A stretch of 64,000 nucleotides of DNA from Clostridia bacterium (GTDB lineage: Bacteria > Bacillota > Clostridia > TANB77 > UBA1234): the NCBI GenBank assembly GCA_017469545.1, contig JAFUGE010000012.1:1-64000 (forward strand), read 5' to 3'. The notes beneath the pieces were generated by a model. It saw only the letters and a program-made list of their open reading frames with translations. It was not told the origin of the DNA and did no database searches. A program made the position numbers and the translations under genes. Shown piece after piece: positions 54,023-62,771 of the stretch (positions within the stretch are counted from its first letter, which is position 1; every line of letters starts with the position of its first letter).

Positions 54023-55843
54023 ATGTTTAATATTCCAGAAGAATTGAAGAAGCTGCCAGAAAAGCCTGGCGTGTATATTATGAAAGACAAAGAGGATAAT
54101 ATTCTTTACGTTGGTAAAGCAGTTGTCCTTAAAAATCGTGTGCGCCAATATTTTCAAAAAACAAATAAAACAGAGCGCATTAAGAAAATGGTTTCGCAAA
54201 TTGACCATTTCGAATATATTGTTGTGGATTCGGAGATGGAGGCGTTGATCTTAGAGTGCAATCTGATTAAATTGCATCGCCCGAAGTATAATGTTTTGCT
54301 AAAAGACGATAAGATGTATCCGTATATCAAAATTACGCTGAATGAGGATTATCCAACGCTTCGCATTGTGAGGAAAAAGTTCAATGATGGGGCGAAATAT
54401 TACGGGCCATACACGAATGCCTATGCGGCGCGCGAGACGGTAGACTATTTGAATAAAATATATTCTTTGAAGCAATGCCGTAAAATATTCAAAGATGGCA
54501 AGAGAGAGACGCCTTGTTTGAATTATCACATCAAGAAGTGCATGGGAATTTGCACGGGGAATGTTTCGAAAGAGGAGTATCGAAAAGTGATTCAGCAAGT
54601 AATGGCGGTTTTGGATGGCAAGTCGGAGGAGCTATTAAAGCAGATTAAAAGTGAGATGGAAGAGGCTTCGCAGAATTTGAATTTTGAAAAGGCGGCCACG
54701 CTCCGCGATAAAATGAACAGCATTCAAAATTTGATGCAAAAGCAGAAAATCGATATTTATACGGAAAATGATTTGGATGTTATTGGTATTGTGAAACACT
54801 TAGACAGGGCTTCGATTGAAGTCTTTAACATTCGCAATAGTAGAATGATTGGCGGCGAGAATTTCTTGCTAAAAGAGGTGGGAGAAGAGCCTGAAGAGGA
54901 GCTGGTTGCCACGTTTATCAAGCAGTATTATACGGGCGATAATGTGCCGAGTAAGATTATGTTTAAGCAGGAATTGCCAGAGCAGGAGTTAATTAGAGAG
55001 TGGTTACTAGCAACAAGTGGCCGAAAGAGTATCGAGTTTAAGATACCGAAGAAAGGCGAAAAGCTGAAGCTGATTGAGATGGCGGAGCAGAATGCAACGA
55101 TTGCCATTAAAAATAAAACGGACGCTTTGGAGAATGAGAGTATTTTGCTGGAATTGATGGAAGTGCTAAATTTAGAAAAATTGCCAAAGCGCATTGAGAG
55201 CTATGATATTTCGAATATTTCAGGCACGGATACGGTTGCGGGCATGGTTGTTTTTGAGAATGGAAAGCCAAAGCGAAGTGACTATCGAAGACTGAAAATT
55301 AAGACGGTTGAGGGACAAAACGATGTGGCTTGTATGAAAGAGGCACTTACGAGAAGATTAAAATATGTGGTGGATAAGACGCTAGAGAAAAATCCTTTTG
55401 GGCCTGCGCCAGACCTTATCTTGATGGATGGCGGTATTACGCAAATCAGGGCGGCGCAAGAGATTAATGATTTTTATGGCTTATCCATTCCGATATATGG
55501 AATGGTAAAAAACGATAAGCATAGAACGAGGGCCTTGATGGATATTGACGGAAGAGAAATTTCGATTGCAGGAAGAGCGCAATTATTCAATTTTGTGACC
55601 TTTTTGCAGGACGAAGTGCACAATACAGCGATAGAATACCATCGAAAATTAAGGGAGAAGAATATTCGTAAGTCGGCATTGGACGAAGTAGAGGGCATTG
55701 GCGAGAAGAAGAAACAGGCGTTATTAAAGCATTTTAAGAGTGTGGAAAAGATAAAAGAGGCAAGTATCGAAGAACTATGCGAGGTAGACGGGATTTCGGA
55801 GAAAATTGCTCAAAAAATCAAAGAGACTCTTTTGTCGTCATAG
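54023..55843 (+). CDS. uvrC: Excinuclease ABC subunit C
   Basis: 606 residues. Makes both incisions in nucleotide excision repair. N-terminal GIY-YIG nuclease (KPGVYIMKDKEDNILYVGKA, about 12-31), a cysteine cluster CLNYHIKKCMGICTG, UVR domain (about 200-235), RNase H-like C-terminal nuclease (ESYDISNISGTDTVAGMVVFENG, LILMDGG) and tandem helix-hairpin-helix at the end. Start ATG at 54023, 6 nt from GGTGAT. UvrA and UvrB are not in the window. Confidence 0.97.
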   Translation: MFNIPEELKKLPEKPGVYIMKDKEDNILYVGKAVVLKNRVRQYFQKTNKTERIKKMVSQIDHFEYIVVDSEMEALILECNLIKLHRPKYNVLLKDDKMYPYIKITLNEDYPTLRIVRKKFNDGAKYYGPYTNAYAARETVDYLNKIYSLKQCRKIFKDGKRETPCLNYHIKKCMGICTGNVSKEEYRKVIQQVMAVLDGKSEELLKQIKSEMEEASQNLNFEKAATLRDKMNSIQNLMQKQKIDIYTENDLDVIGIVKHLDRASIEVFNIRNSRMIGGENFLLKEVGEEPEEELVATFIKQYYTGDNVPSKIMFKQELPEQELIREWLLATSGRKSIEFKIPKKGEKLKLIEMAEQNATIAIKNKTDALENESILLELMEVLNLEKLPKRIESYDISNISGTDTVAGMVVFENGKPKRSDYRRLKIKTVEGQNDVACMKEALTRRLKYVVDKTLEKNPFGPAPDLILMDGGITQIRAAQEINDFYGLSIPIYGMVKNDKHRTRALMDIDGREISIAGRAQLFNFVTFLQDEVHNTAIEYHRKLREKNIRKSALDEVEGIGEKKKQALLKHFKSVEKIKEASIEELCEVDGISEKIAQKIKETLLSS

Positions 55844-55929
55844 TGTGGCAGAAAGTTAAGGTGAGCATTAGCAAATGTGCTTACTTTTGGTGAGGTGGGA
55901 AATTATTTTAACAAATTGTGGAAAAATAC

Positions 55930-55958
55930 TTGACTGTTAAGTAGACATAATGTAAAAT
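55930..55958 (+). promoter_or_regulatory. Sigma-A-type promoter of the PIN-domain gene
   Basis: TTGACT at 55930-55935, a 17-nt spacer and TAAAAT at 55953-55958. Between uvrC and this promoter I see only a weak hairpin (GTGAGCATT/AATGTGCTTAC, about 55860-55895). Confidence 0.65.
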
Positions 55959-56020
55959 GGGAATGTGAGGTTTATCACTTTTATATAAAGAATCAGACTT
56001 GAATAAGGAGGATTTGCACA

Positions 56021-56431
56021 ATGCGGTTGAAGGAACAGATTGCAGTTATTCCGGAGGATAAGTTACTCTTATTGGATACGTCCGCTGTGTTGGCGGACGA
56101 AGATGTTCTCAGTTACCCCAACGAAAAGTTCATTACGAGTGGGGTATTTAAAGAATTGTACTCTCTCCAATTTGACGGAGAGGAACTGCGAGGTCAGCTA
56201 GCACGTGAGCGCTATAAAGCCGTCGATTCTAGAATTCGGCGGGATTTATGGTATTACAAATCTGAATGTACGCCGCCCACAATTCCCGGTTTAAGCGCCG
56301 TGGACGAGAATTTGCTCCACGTGGCATCACGGCTGCACAATGTGGTATTGTTGTCATGCGACAGCACACTGTGCCATGTTGCACGTATGCGGGGCATTGA
56401 TGTTAGGAGCATTCGGACAAATGCTTCGTAA
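56021..56431 (+). CDS. PIN-domain protein, one-gene unit
   Basis: 136 residues. The acidic residues of a PIN ribonuclease are in place: Asp19 in LLLLDTSAVL, Glu45, Asp95 in SAVDENLLHVASRL and Asp114 in LLSCDSTLCHVARMRGI. There is no adjacent antitoxin-like ORF, so it is not an obvious VapBC pair; it looks closer to stand-alone PIN or PhoH-linked PIN domains. AAGGAGG upstream of the ATG, own promoter and terminator, and codon use with CGG, CTG and GTC unlike its neighbours. Confidence 0.8.
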   Translation: MRLKEQIAVIPEDKLLLLDTSAVLADEDVLSYPNEKFITSGVFKELYSLQFDGEELRGQLARERYKAVDSRIRRDLWYYKSECTPPTIPGLSAVDENLLHVASRLHNVVLLSCDSTLCHVARMRGIDVRSIRTNAS

Positions 56432-56438
56432 TGACATG

Positions 56439-56473
56439 AAAAGGATAATGCGAATTTTGCATTATCCTTTTTT
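56439..56473. terminator. Terminator between the PIN gene and ylbJ
   Basis: Perfect stem AAAAGGATAATGC/GCATTATCCTTTT with a 7-nt loop and T-tract; A- and T-rich on both sides, so it may serve both convergent genes. It reaches into the last codons of ylbJ. Confidence 0.88.
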
Positions 56474-57703
56474 CGTTGTGTGGAAGAGTTGAAGGCCGAT
56501 TCCGGTGAGACAGAGGGTTGTTACTACGATTAGTAGTAGATTACTGCTGCTTGCAGCGGGGTAAGGCGTGGTGAAATGGTAGCTGAATGTTTCTACGACG
56601 TCCCAATTGAAAAATGTAGTGTATTTCATAAGCAAATAGGCGGAGACACTGGCGAAAATGCCGTGCAGCAATTTGGCGAATAAGTAAGGCTTTAGAGACA
56701 AATCGGTATCGGCAATGATACTTGCTGTTTGCATATGAACAGAAAATCCGCCAAAACCAAGCACAAAAGCAACTACGGATAAGAGCTTGAGATAGCTAAT
56801 GTTTTTAAGGGAAGAGAGTGCTTTTACGCCGCTGGTTACTTCTAAAATGCCTCTGGCAATACCATTTGACGCATCTAAAGGAACGTCAAAGAGCTTTAAA
56901 AATCTTTCAATCATGATTTGGAAAAAGTGCATGATTCCTGTGTTTTGGAGGATATCTCCTAATACTGCAAAGAACACAATATACCCACAAATGAGTAGCA
57001 ATGTATTAATAGCACTTTTAATCGATTCGCCCATCATTGCGCCTAAATTTCTGAGGCTAAATGAGGCGTTGTTATTGTAAACTTCAGGCTTTTGTGCTAC
57101 AATATCCGTATGAGAGCTATTTGCCTTATAATTACGGAAAATAACTCCGACCAGGAGGGCACTAAAAAAGTGGGTAAGTAGGAGCATCAGCCCTATTTTA
57201 GCGTCGCCAAACATACCAATCCCCACGGCACCAACGATAAAAATTGGACCAGAGGTATTGGTAAAGGAAAGCAACCTTTCGGCCTCTACTTTGGAGCACA
57301 GTTTTTCTTCGCGAAGACTAGCTACAATTTTAGATCCGACAGGATAGCCGGAGCTCATTCCCATTGCTAGCGCGAACGCACCACAGCCGGGAACATTAAA
57401 CACAGGACGCATTATTTTTTCGAGTAGTTTGCCAATGATTTGCATGAAATTCGTTCTTTTCATTAGCTCGATACCAATTAAAAATGGCAAAAGTGATGGC
57501 ACAACGTTATTTACCCATAGCATAAAACCTGTGTGAGCGCTTTCAAATGACGATTTAGAAAAAATTACGAGCAAAATGAGAAAGCAAAAAATGAGCATTG
57601 GCATTAGATAGCGTTTGAGTTTTACGACTTTCATTTCTACTTTGGAGCTCGGCAGCGTAATAAATATGATGCATAAAATCAAAAATAACAAAAGATAAAT
57701 CAA
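56462..57703 (-). CDS. ylbJ: Sporulation integral membrane protein YlbJ
   Basis: 413 residues from a TTG at 57703 (AGGT 7 nt upstream; a GTG at 57712 in frame overlaps that site). About eight membrane helices of the nucleoside-recognition/gate family: WVNNVVPSLLPFLIGIELM, AMGMSSGYPVGSKIVASLREEKLCSKVEAERLLSFTNTSGPIFIVG and its repeat near the C-terminus. In Bacillus YlbJ is needed for heat-resistant spores and is made in the mother cell. The promoter at 57721 fits that. Confidence 0.92.
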   Translation of the reverse strand: MIYLLLFLILCIIFITLPSSKVEMKVVKLKRYLMPMLIFCFLILLVIFSKSSFESAHTGFMLWVNNVVPSLLPFLIGIELMKRTNFMQIIGKLLEKIMRPVFNVPGCGAFALAMGMSSGYPVGSKIVASLREEKLCSKVEAERLLSFTNTSGPIFIVGAVGIGMFGDAKIGLMLLLTHFFSALLVGVIFRNYKANSSHTDIVAQKPEVYNNNASFSLRNLGAMMGESIKSAINTLLLICGYIVFFAVLGDILQNTGIMHFFQIMIERFLKLFDVPLDASNGIARGILEVTSGVKALSSLKNISYLKLLSVVAFVLGFGGFSVHMQTASIIADTDLSLKPYLFAKLLHGIFASVSAYLLMKYTTFFNWDVVETFSYHFTTPYPAASSSNLLLIVVTTLCLTGIGLQLFHTTKKG

Positions 57704-57720
57704 GAGTATCACCTAATTAA

Positions 57721-57748
57721 TGTATATGAAGAAAGGACAAAAGTATGA
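57721..57748 (-). promoter_or_regulatory. Sigma-E-like promoter candidate before ylbJ
   Basis: On the minus strand: TCATACT, a 13-nt spacer and CATATACA, similar to the mother-cell consensus (ATA-centred -35, CATACA-type -10). It overlaps the start codon of the divergent methyltransferase gene. Confidence 0.35.
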
Positions 57749-58605
57749 TTATTTCTAAGGATTGGAAAGATTACGAAATACTAGATATGGCAAATGGCGA
57801 AAAACTAGAAAGATGGGGCAATATTATCTTAATCAGGCCAGACCCTCAAATCATTTGGAAGAATAAATCGAAGCCTGAGCTTTGGAAAAAGGCGAATGCG
57901 CATTATCACAGGAGTAAGACTGGCGGCGGCGAGTGGGAGTATTTGAAGAATGTGCCGCAAAGCTGGCAAGTGAAGTATAAAGATTTGACGTTTAACTTAA
58001 AACCGATGGGGTTTAAGCATACAGGATTATTTCCGGAGCAGGCCACAAACTGGGATTTTATGATAGAGAAAATCAAAAATGCGGGGCGTGAAATCAGAGT
58101 GTTAAATCTTTTTGCCTATACAGGCGGAGCGACTTGCGCTTGTAGTTATGCCGGCGCTTCGGTTTGTCACGTGGATTCTTCTAAAGGAATGACGGCTTGG
58201 GCAAAAGAAAACGTAGAGAGCTGCGGGCTTAAGGATAGGCCTGTGAGATTTATTGTGGACGATGTGATTAAATTTGTGCAGAGAGAAATTAGACGTGGCA
58301 ATCAGTATGACGCGATTGTGATGGACCCGCCATCTTATGGAAGAGGCGCCAATGGCGAGGTTTGGAATATTGAGGAGAACCTTTATACATTAGTAGAGTT
58401 GTGCACGCAGGTGCTTTCAGAGAAACCGTTGTTTTTCCTAATTAATTCGTATACAACGGGGCTTTCGCCGACGATTTTGGCCAACATTTTGTCACTAACC
58501 ATGAAGAAAAAAGGTAAGATCACGAGTGGGGAAATTGGGCTTCCAATGAAAGACAGCAATCTCGTATTGCCGTGTGGAATCTACGGTCGCTGGGAAGAAA
58601 AATGA
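57745..58605 (+). CDS. Class I SAM-dependent methyltransferase (RlmI/RlmK-like)
   Basis: 286 residues. RVLNLFAYTGGATCACSYAGASVCHVDSSKGMTAWAKENVESCG contains the SAM-binding motifs I and II, and MDPPSYGRG is motif IV of the RlmI/RlmK-type RNA methyltransferases. The N-terminal 100 residues lack a PUA domain. rRNA is the likely substrate by family. SD GAAAGGA. The stop overlaps the first family-4 palindrome. Confidence 0.88.
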   Translation: MIISKDWKDYEILDMANGEKLERWGNIILIRPDPQIIWKNKSKPELWKKANAHYHRSKTGGGEWEYLKNVPQSWQVKYKDLTFNLKPMGFKHTGLFPEQATNWDFMIEKIKNAGREIRVLNLFAYTGGATCACSYAGASVCHVDSSKGMTAWAKENVESCGLKDRPVRFIVDDVIKFVQREIRRGNQYDAIVMDPPSYGRGANGEVWNIEENLYTLVELCTQVLSEKPLFFLINSYTTGLSPTILANILSLTMKKKGKITSGEIGLPMKDSNLVLPCGIYGRWEEK

Positions 58606-58687
58606 TGCATTTTCGGCGTCGCCGAAAATGCGCATGATGGGAAAAATTGGGAAAATGCGCATTTTGGGCGTCGCCGAAAACGCGCAT
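58605..58687. repeat. Family-4 palindromes, two tandem units
   Basis: Unit one (58605-58635) runs ATGCATTTTCGGCG to TCGCCGAAAATGCGCAT; unit two (58655-58687) runs ATGCGCATTTTGGGCG to TCGCCGAAAACGCGCAT. They share ATGGGAAAAATTGG-like linkers. Related to 28456-28543. Confidence 0.8.
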
Positions 58688-58732
58688 TATGGCAAAAATT
58701 GGAAGTGCACTGCGTTTTGGAGGAGAGGTATT

Positions 58733-59389
58733 ATGAACATTATTTATGAGGATAATCATATTATTGTGGTGGAAAAGCCTGTGAATGTGCCTTCTCAGGC
58801 GGATAGTACGGGCAACAAGGATATGCTTACATTAATCAAAGAATATTTGAAAGAAAAATACCAGAAGCCGGGGAATGTGTATTTAGGCTTGGTTCATAGG
58901 TTGGATAGACCGGTTGGTGGCATTATGGTGTTTGCTAAGACTTCCAAAGCCGCAAGCAGGCTTTCGGAAAGTGTACGCTCAAAAGAGTTTCAAAAGACGT
59001 ATTTAGCGGTTGTGAATGGGCACCTGGAGGATGGTGTTTTGGAGGATTATTTGTATAAAGACGAGGCACTTAATACCACGAAAGTCGTCGGCAAAGAAAA
59101 GCACAATGCGAAATTTGCCAAGCTTAGCTATGAGGTTTTGGAAGAAAAGGACGATTTGTCGCTTGTAAAAATTGCGCTTGAAACGGGGAGACACCATCAA
59201 ATCAGAGTGCAATTTGCAAGCAGAGGGCACGCATTATACGGGGACCAAAAGTATGGGAATGGCCCGAAAAATACGCAAATTGCGCTTTGGGCGTACAGAC
59301 TTGAATTTAAGCATCCGGTAAAAGATGAGGTAATGCATTTTGAATGCAAGCCAAAACAAGTAGGTATTTGGGAACAATTTTCAATATAA
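58733..59389 (+). CDS. RluA family pseudouridine synthase
   Basis: 218 residues from the ATG at 58733 (GGAGGAGAGG upstream). No S4 domain; goes straight into the catalytic domain (IIYEDNHIIVVEKPVNVPSQ). The active-site Asp is in VHRLDRPVGG (Asp58); ETGRHHQIRVQFA is the second conserved block. The upstream in-frame extension translates family-4 repeat and was excluded. It converges on a second RluA-type gene. Confidence 0.93.
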   Translation: MNIIYEDNHIIVVEKPVNVPSQADSTGNKDMLTLIKEYLKEKYQKPGNVYLGLVHRLDRPVGGIMVFAKTSKAASRLSESVRSKEFQKTYLAVVNGHLEDGVLEDYLYKDEALNTTKVVGKEKHNAKFAKLSYEVLEEKDDLSLVKIALETGRHHQIRVQFASRGHALYGDQKYGNGPKNTQIALWAYRLEFKHPVKDEVMHFECKPKQVGIWEQFSI

Positions 59390-59391
59390 AA

Positions 59392-59418
59392 TGTAGGGGC
59401 AGCGTAATACGCTGCCCG
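59392..59418. repeat. Family-1 hairpin repeat between two convergent RluA-type genes
   Basis: TGTAGGGGCAGCGTAATACGCTGCCCG, two nt after one stop and three nt before the stop of the convergent gene. No T-tract. Confidence 0.85.
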
Positions 59419-59421
59419 AAA

Positions 59422-60276
59422 TTATATTTTTATTTCTTTTCCTTTCAAATATTCCAGTGGTGCGTAGGCGCCTTCAAATACTAATTTATAGGCTTGTAGT
59501 TCTTGTTTGTTTTTTCCAAACTGTTTGTTAATTTGATTTACGCCGTATTTTCCATCGCCAATGATAGGATGGCCAATGTGCGCTAAGTGTGCCCTGATTT
59601 GATGGGTTCTTCCGGTAATGAGCTCTACTTCTAGAAGGGAAGTGCCATCGGGATTTTTCTTTAGCAATTGGTACTTCGTAATAATTTTTTGGTAGCCTTT
59701 TTTCGGTTCGTCGGAAATCAAAACGACACTTTTTTTCGCGTCTTTAAATAAATAAGCAGTAAGTGTTGCATCTTTTGCTTGAGGCACGCCGCATACCAAA
59801 GCGCGATAATATTTTTTGACCATTTTTTCTTTGATCATAGCGAGCATCGCTTTTTCTGACATTTCATTTTTGGCAAAAATCACAAGGCCGCTAGTATTTC
59901 TGTCTAAGCGGTGGCAAGGCCTTACGTAAGGTAGCTTACAGTATTCTTCGACTTGCTTGTCGATTCCCCTTTCATTTTTATCAGAAACAACAATAATCTC
60001 TTGAGGCTTATTCACAACGATAATATTTTCGTCTTCGTAAACCACATTTAGAGCATTGGCTGAAGAGCCATATAATAGCTCGTCCTTGATATATAGCGTA
60101 ATTTCGTCGCCGGCATGGATGGTTACGTTTTCCTTGATTTTCACATCGTTTACACGAATGTCTTTATTGCGAAGCGCCTTATAAATCGTGCCAGACGAAA
60201 GCGTATGAAATTGGTTTTGCAAATAAGAGACAATCTTTTTGTTATCTCCACTTTTTTCAACAATTATCTTAATCAT
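59422..60276 (-). CDS. RluA family pseudouridine synthase with S4 domain, probably leaderless
   Basis: 284 residues starting MIKIIVEKSGDNKKIVSYLQ. An N-terminal S4 domain (SSGTIYKALRNKDIRVNDVKIKENVTIHAGDEITLYI, about 23-60) precedes the catalytic domain with RPCHRLDRNTSGLVIFAKN (catalytic Asp) and ELITGRTHQIRAHLA. There is no ribosome binding site; a consensus promoter ends only 9 nt before the ATG. Upstream in-frame sequence belongs to the promoter and a palindrome. Paralogous to the gene at 58733. Confidence 0.92.
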   Translation of the reverse strand: MIKIIVEKSGDNKKIVSYLQNQFHTLSSGTIYKALRNKDIRVNDVKIKENVTIHAGDEITLYIKDELLYGSSANALNVVYEDENIIVVNKPQEIIVVSDKNERGIDKQVEEYCKLPYVRPCHRLDRNTSGLVIFAKNEMSEKAMLAMIKEKMVKKYYRALVCGVPQAKDATLTAYLFKDAKKSVVLISDEPKKGYQKIITKYQLLKKNPDGTSLLEVELITGRTHQIRAHLAHIGHPIIGDGKYGVNQINKQFGKNKQELQAYKLVFEGAYAPLEYLKGKEIKI

Positions 60277-60285
60277 AATGCTGCA

Positions 60286-60314
60286 ATTATATAACATAAT
60301 ACCCGAAAAGTCAA
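60286..60314 (-). promoter_or_regulatory. Sigma-A promoter giving a near-leaderless transcript
   Basis: On the minus strand: TTGACT (60309-60314), a 17-nt spacer and TATAAT (60286-60291). With the usual spacing the start is near 60279, about 3 nt before the ATG at 60276. Confidence 0.75.
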
Positions 60315-60346
60315 TCTGGCCTATCCATGGGGGATATCCCAGGGGG

Positions 60347-60396
60347 ACGGAGGAAAATGGATAAATTTTTATCCATTTTCCTCCGTCCCCCTTGGA
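60347..60396. repeat. Family-2 palindrome
   Basis: TCCCAGGGGGACGGAGGAAA with complement, AT-rich loop AATTTTTAT, ending CCCCCTTGGA. Third long copy in the window; located between the divergent RluA-type gene and eno. Confidence 0.9.
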
Positions 60397-60452
60397 CAAA
60401 AGCTAGTATAAATTTCCTTTTCGTGGAAATAATGGTTTTAGGAGGAATGTGT

Positions 60453-61697
60453 ATGAAAAAGTATGTGGAGATTGAGTATGTGCACGCGCGTGAGGTTTTG
60501 GATTCGAGAGGAAACCCTACTGTTGAAGTTGAAGTTCATACGGAGGAAGGCGATGTTGGTAGGGCGATTGTGCCGTCGGGGGCGTCTACGGGGAAGTACG
60601 AGGCGAAGGAGATTAGGGATGGCGATAAAAATCGCTACAATGGAAAAGGTGTTTTGAATGCCGTGAGCAACGTCAATTCCGTGATAGCACAGGAATTAGA
60701 AGGGCTAAATGTTTTAAATCAAACGGAGATTGACGAGACTTTGCTTGATTTGGATGGCACAGAAAACAAAGCAAAGCTAGGAGCAAATGCGATTTTGGGC
60801 GTTTCGATAGCTAGTGCAAAAGCGGCGGCTTGTAATTTGCAAATTCCGCTATTTCAGCATTTGGGCGGAATTTCTGGAAGAAATATTCCTTCGCCTATGG
60901 TAAATATTTTAAATGGGGGAAGGCATTCGGATAATAATGTGAATATTCAAGAATTTATGATTGTTCCGACGGGCATTGATTATTTCTCAGAGAGACTTAG
61001 GATGTGTACCGAAGTTTATTGGAAGCTTAAGAGTATTTTGAAAGAGAATCATTATGCAACAAGCGTTGGCGACGAAGGCGGGTTTGCTCCTAACTTGGAA
61101 AAAGACGAAGAGGCCTTAGCGCTTATTATGCAAGCGATAGAAGAGTGTGGCTATCAGGACCATTTTGGCCTGGCGCTTGATGTGGCGGCAAGTGAGATGT
61201 ACGAGGATGGTGAATATCATTTTTGGAAAACGGGCAATACAAAGACAACGGAAGAAATGATAAATTACTACGAAGAGTTAATTGAAAAATACCCTATTAT
61301 TTCGATTGAAGACGGCCTTGGCGAAGAGGATTGGGACGGCTGGCAAGATATGACGCGAAGACTTGGCGATAAAGTGCAGCTCGTTGGTGACGATTTGTTT
61401 ACAACGAATGTCAATAGATTGATTAAAGGGATTGATTGCAAAGCAGCCAATAGCATTTTAATTAAACCAAATCAAATTGGAACTATTACGGAAACGATTG
61501 ACGCGATTCGAATCGGCAAGTCGCATGGATACAGTGCTATCATTTCGCATCGCTCTGGCGACACAGAAGACCCATTTATCGCAGATTTAGCAGTGGGGTT
61601 AAATGCCAAGTATATCAAGGCCGGAGCTCCAACAAGAAGTGAACGTACGGCTAAGTACAATCGACTACTACGCATTGAAGAAATGATGGGTTATTGA
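60453..61697 (+). CDS. eno: Enolase
   Basis: 414 residues, slightly shorter than the usual 430. [19 protein letters not shown] (mobile loop 1), [45 protein letters not shown] (metal Glu/Asp), [15 protein letters not shown] and [17 protein letters not shown] are present, so it should be active. Several of these depart from the usual forms (RHSDN for xHADN, GDTEDPF for GETEDTT). ATG at 60453 with AGGAGG upstream. Separate from gap and pgk. Confidence 0.95.
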   Translation: MKKYVEIEYVHAREVLDSRGNPTVEVEVHTEEGDVGRAIVPSGASTGKYEAKEIRDGDKNRYNGKGVLNAVSNVNSVIAQELEGLNVLNQTEIDETLLDLDGTENKAKLGANAILGVSIASAKAAACNLQIPLFQHLGGISGRNIPSPMVNILNGGRHSDNNVNIQEFMIVPTGIDYFSERLRMCTEVYWKLKSILKENHYATSVGDEGGFAPNLEKDEEALALIMQAIEECGYQDHFGLALDVAASEMYEDGEYHFWKTGNTKTTEEMINYYEELIEKYPIISIEDGLGEEDWDGWQDMTRRLGDKVQLVGDDLFTTNVNRLIKGIDCKAANSILIKPNQIGTITETIDAIRIGKSHGYSAIISHRSGDTEDPFIADLAVGLNAKYIKAGAPTRSERTAKYNRLLRIEEMMGY

Positions 61698-61710
61698 GGG
61701 AAATTAATTA

Positions 61711-62711
<1,001 letters not shown>

Positions 62712-62771
62712 CTAATAGCCAAAAGTGAAGAATACAAAATTTGCAAGACAAATTTTGAAAGGGGTAGTGGA

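Noticed and set aside
56021-56431. VapBC-type toxin-antitoxin pair
   Set aside because: The PIN gene has no small antitoxin-like ORF upstream or downstream; both flanks are promoter and terminator.
58606-58732. N-terminal extension of the RluA-type protein
   Set aside because: The frame is open, but it only translates the family-4 palindromes and lacks a start signal; the ATG at 58733 has a strong ribosome binding site.
361-59418. CRISPR array suggested by the many copies of a partly palindromic repeat
   Set aside because: Copies are dispersed singly between genes over 59 kb, without regular spacers, and no cas gene is present.
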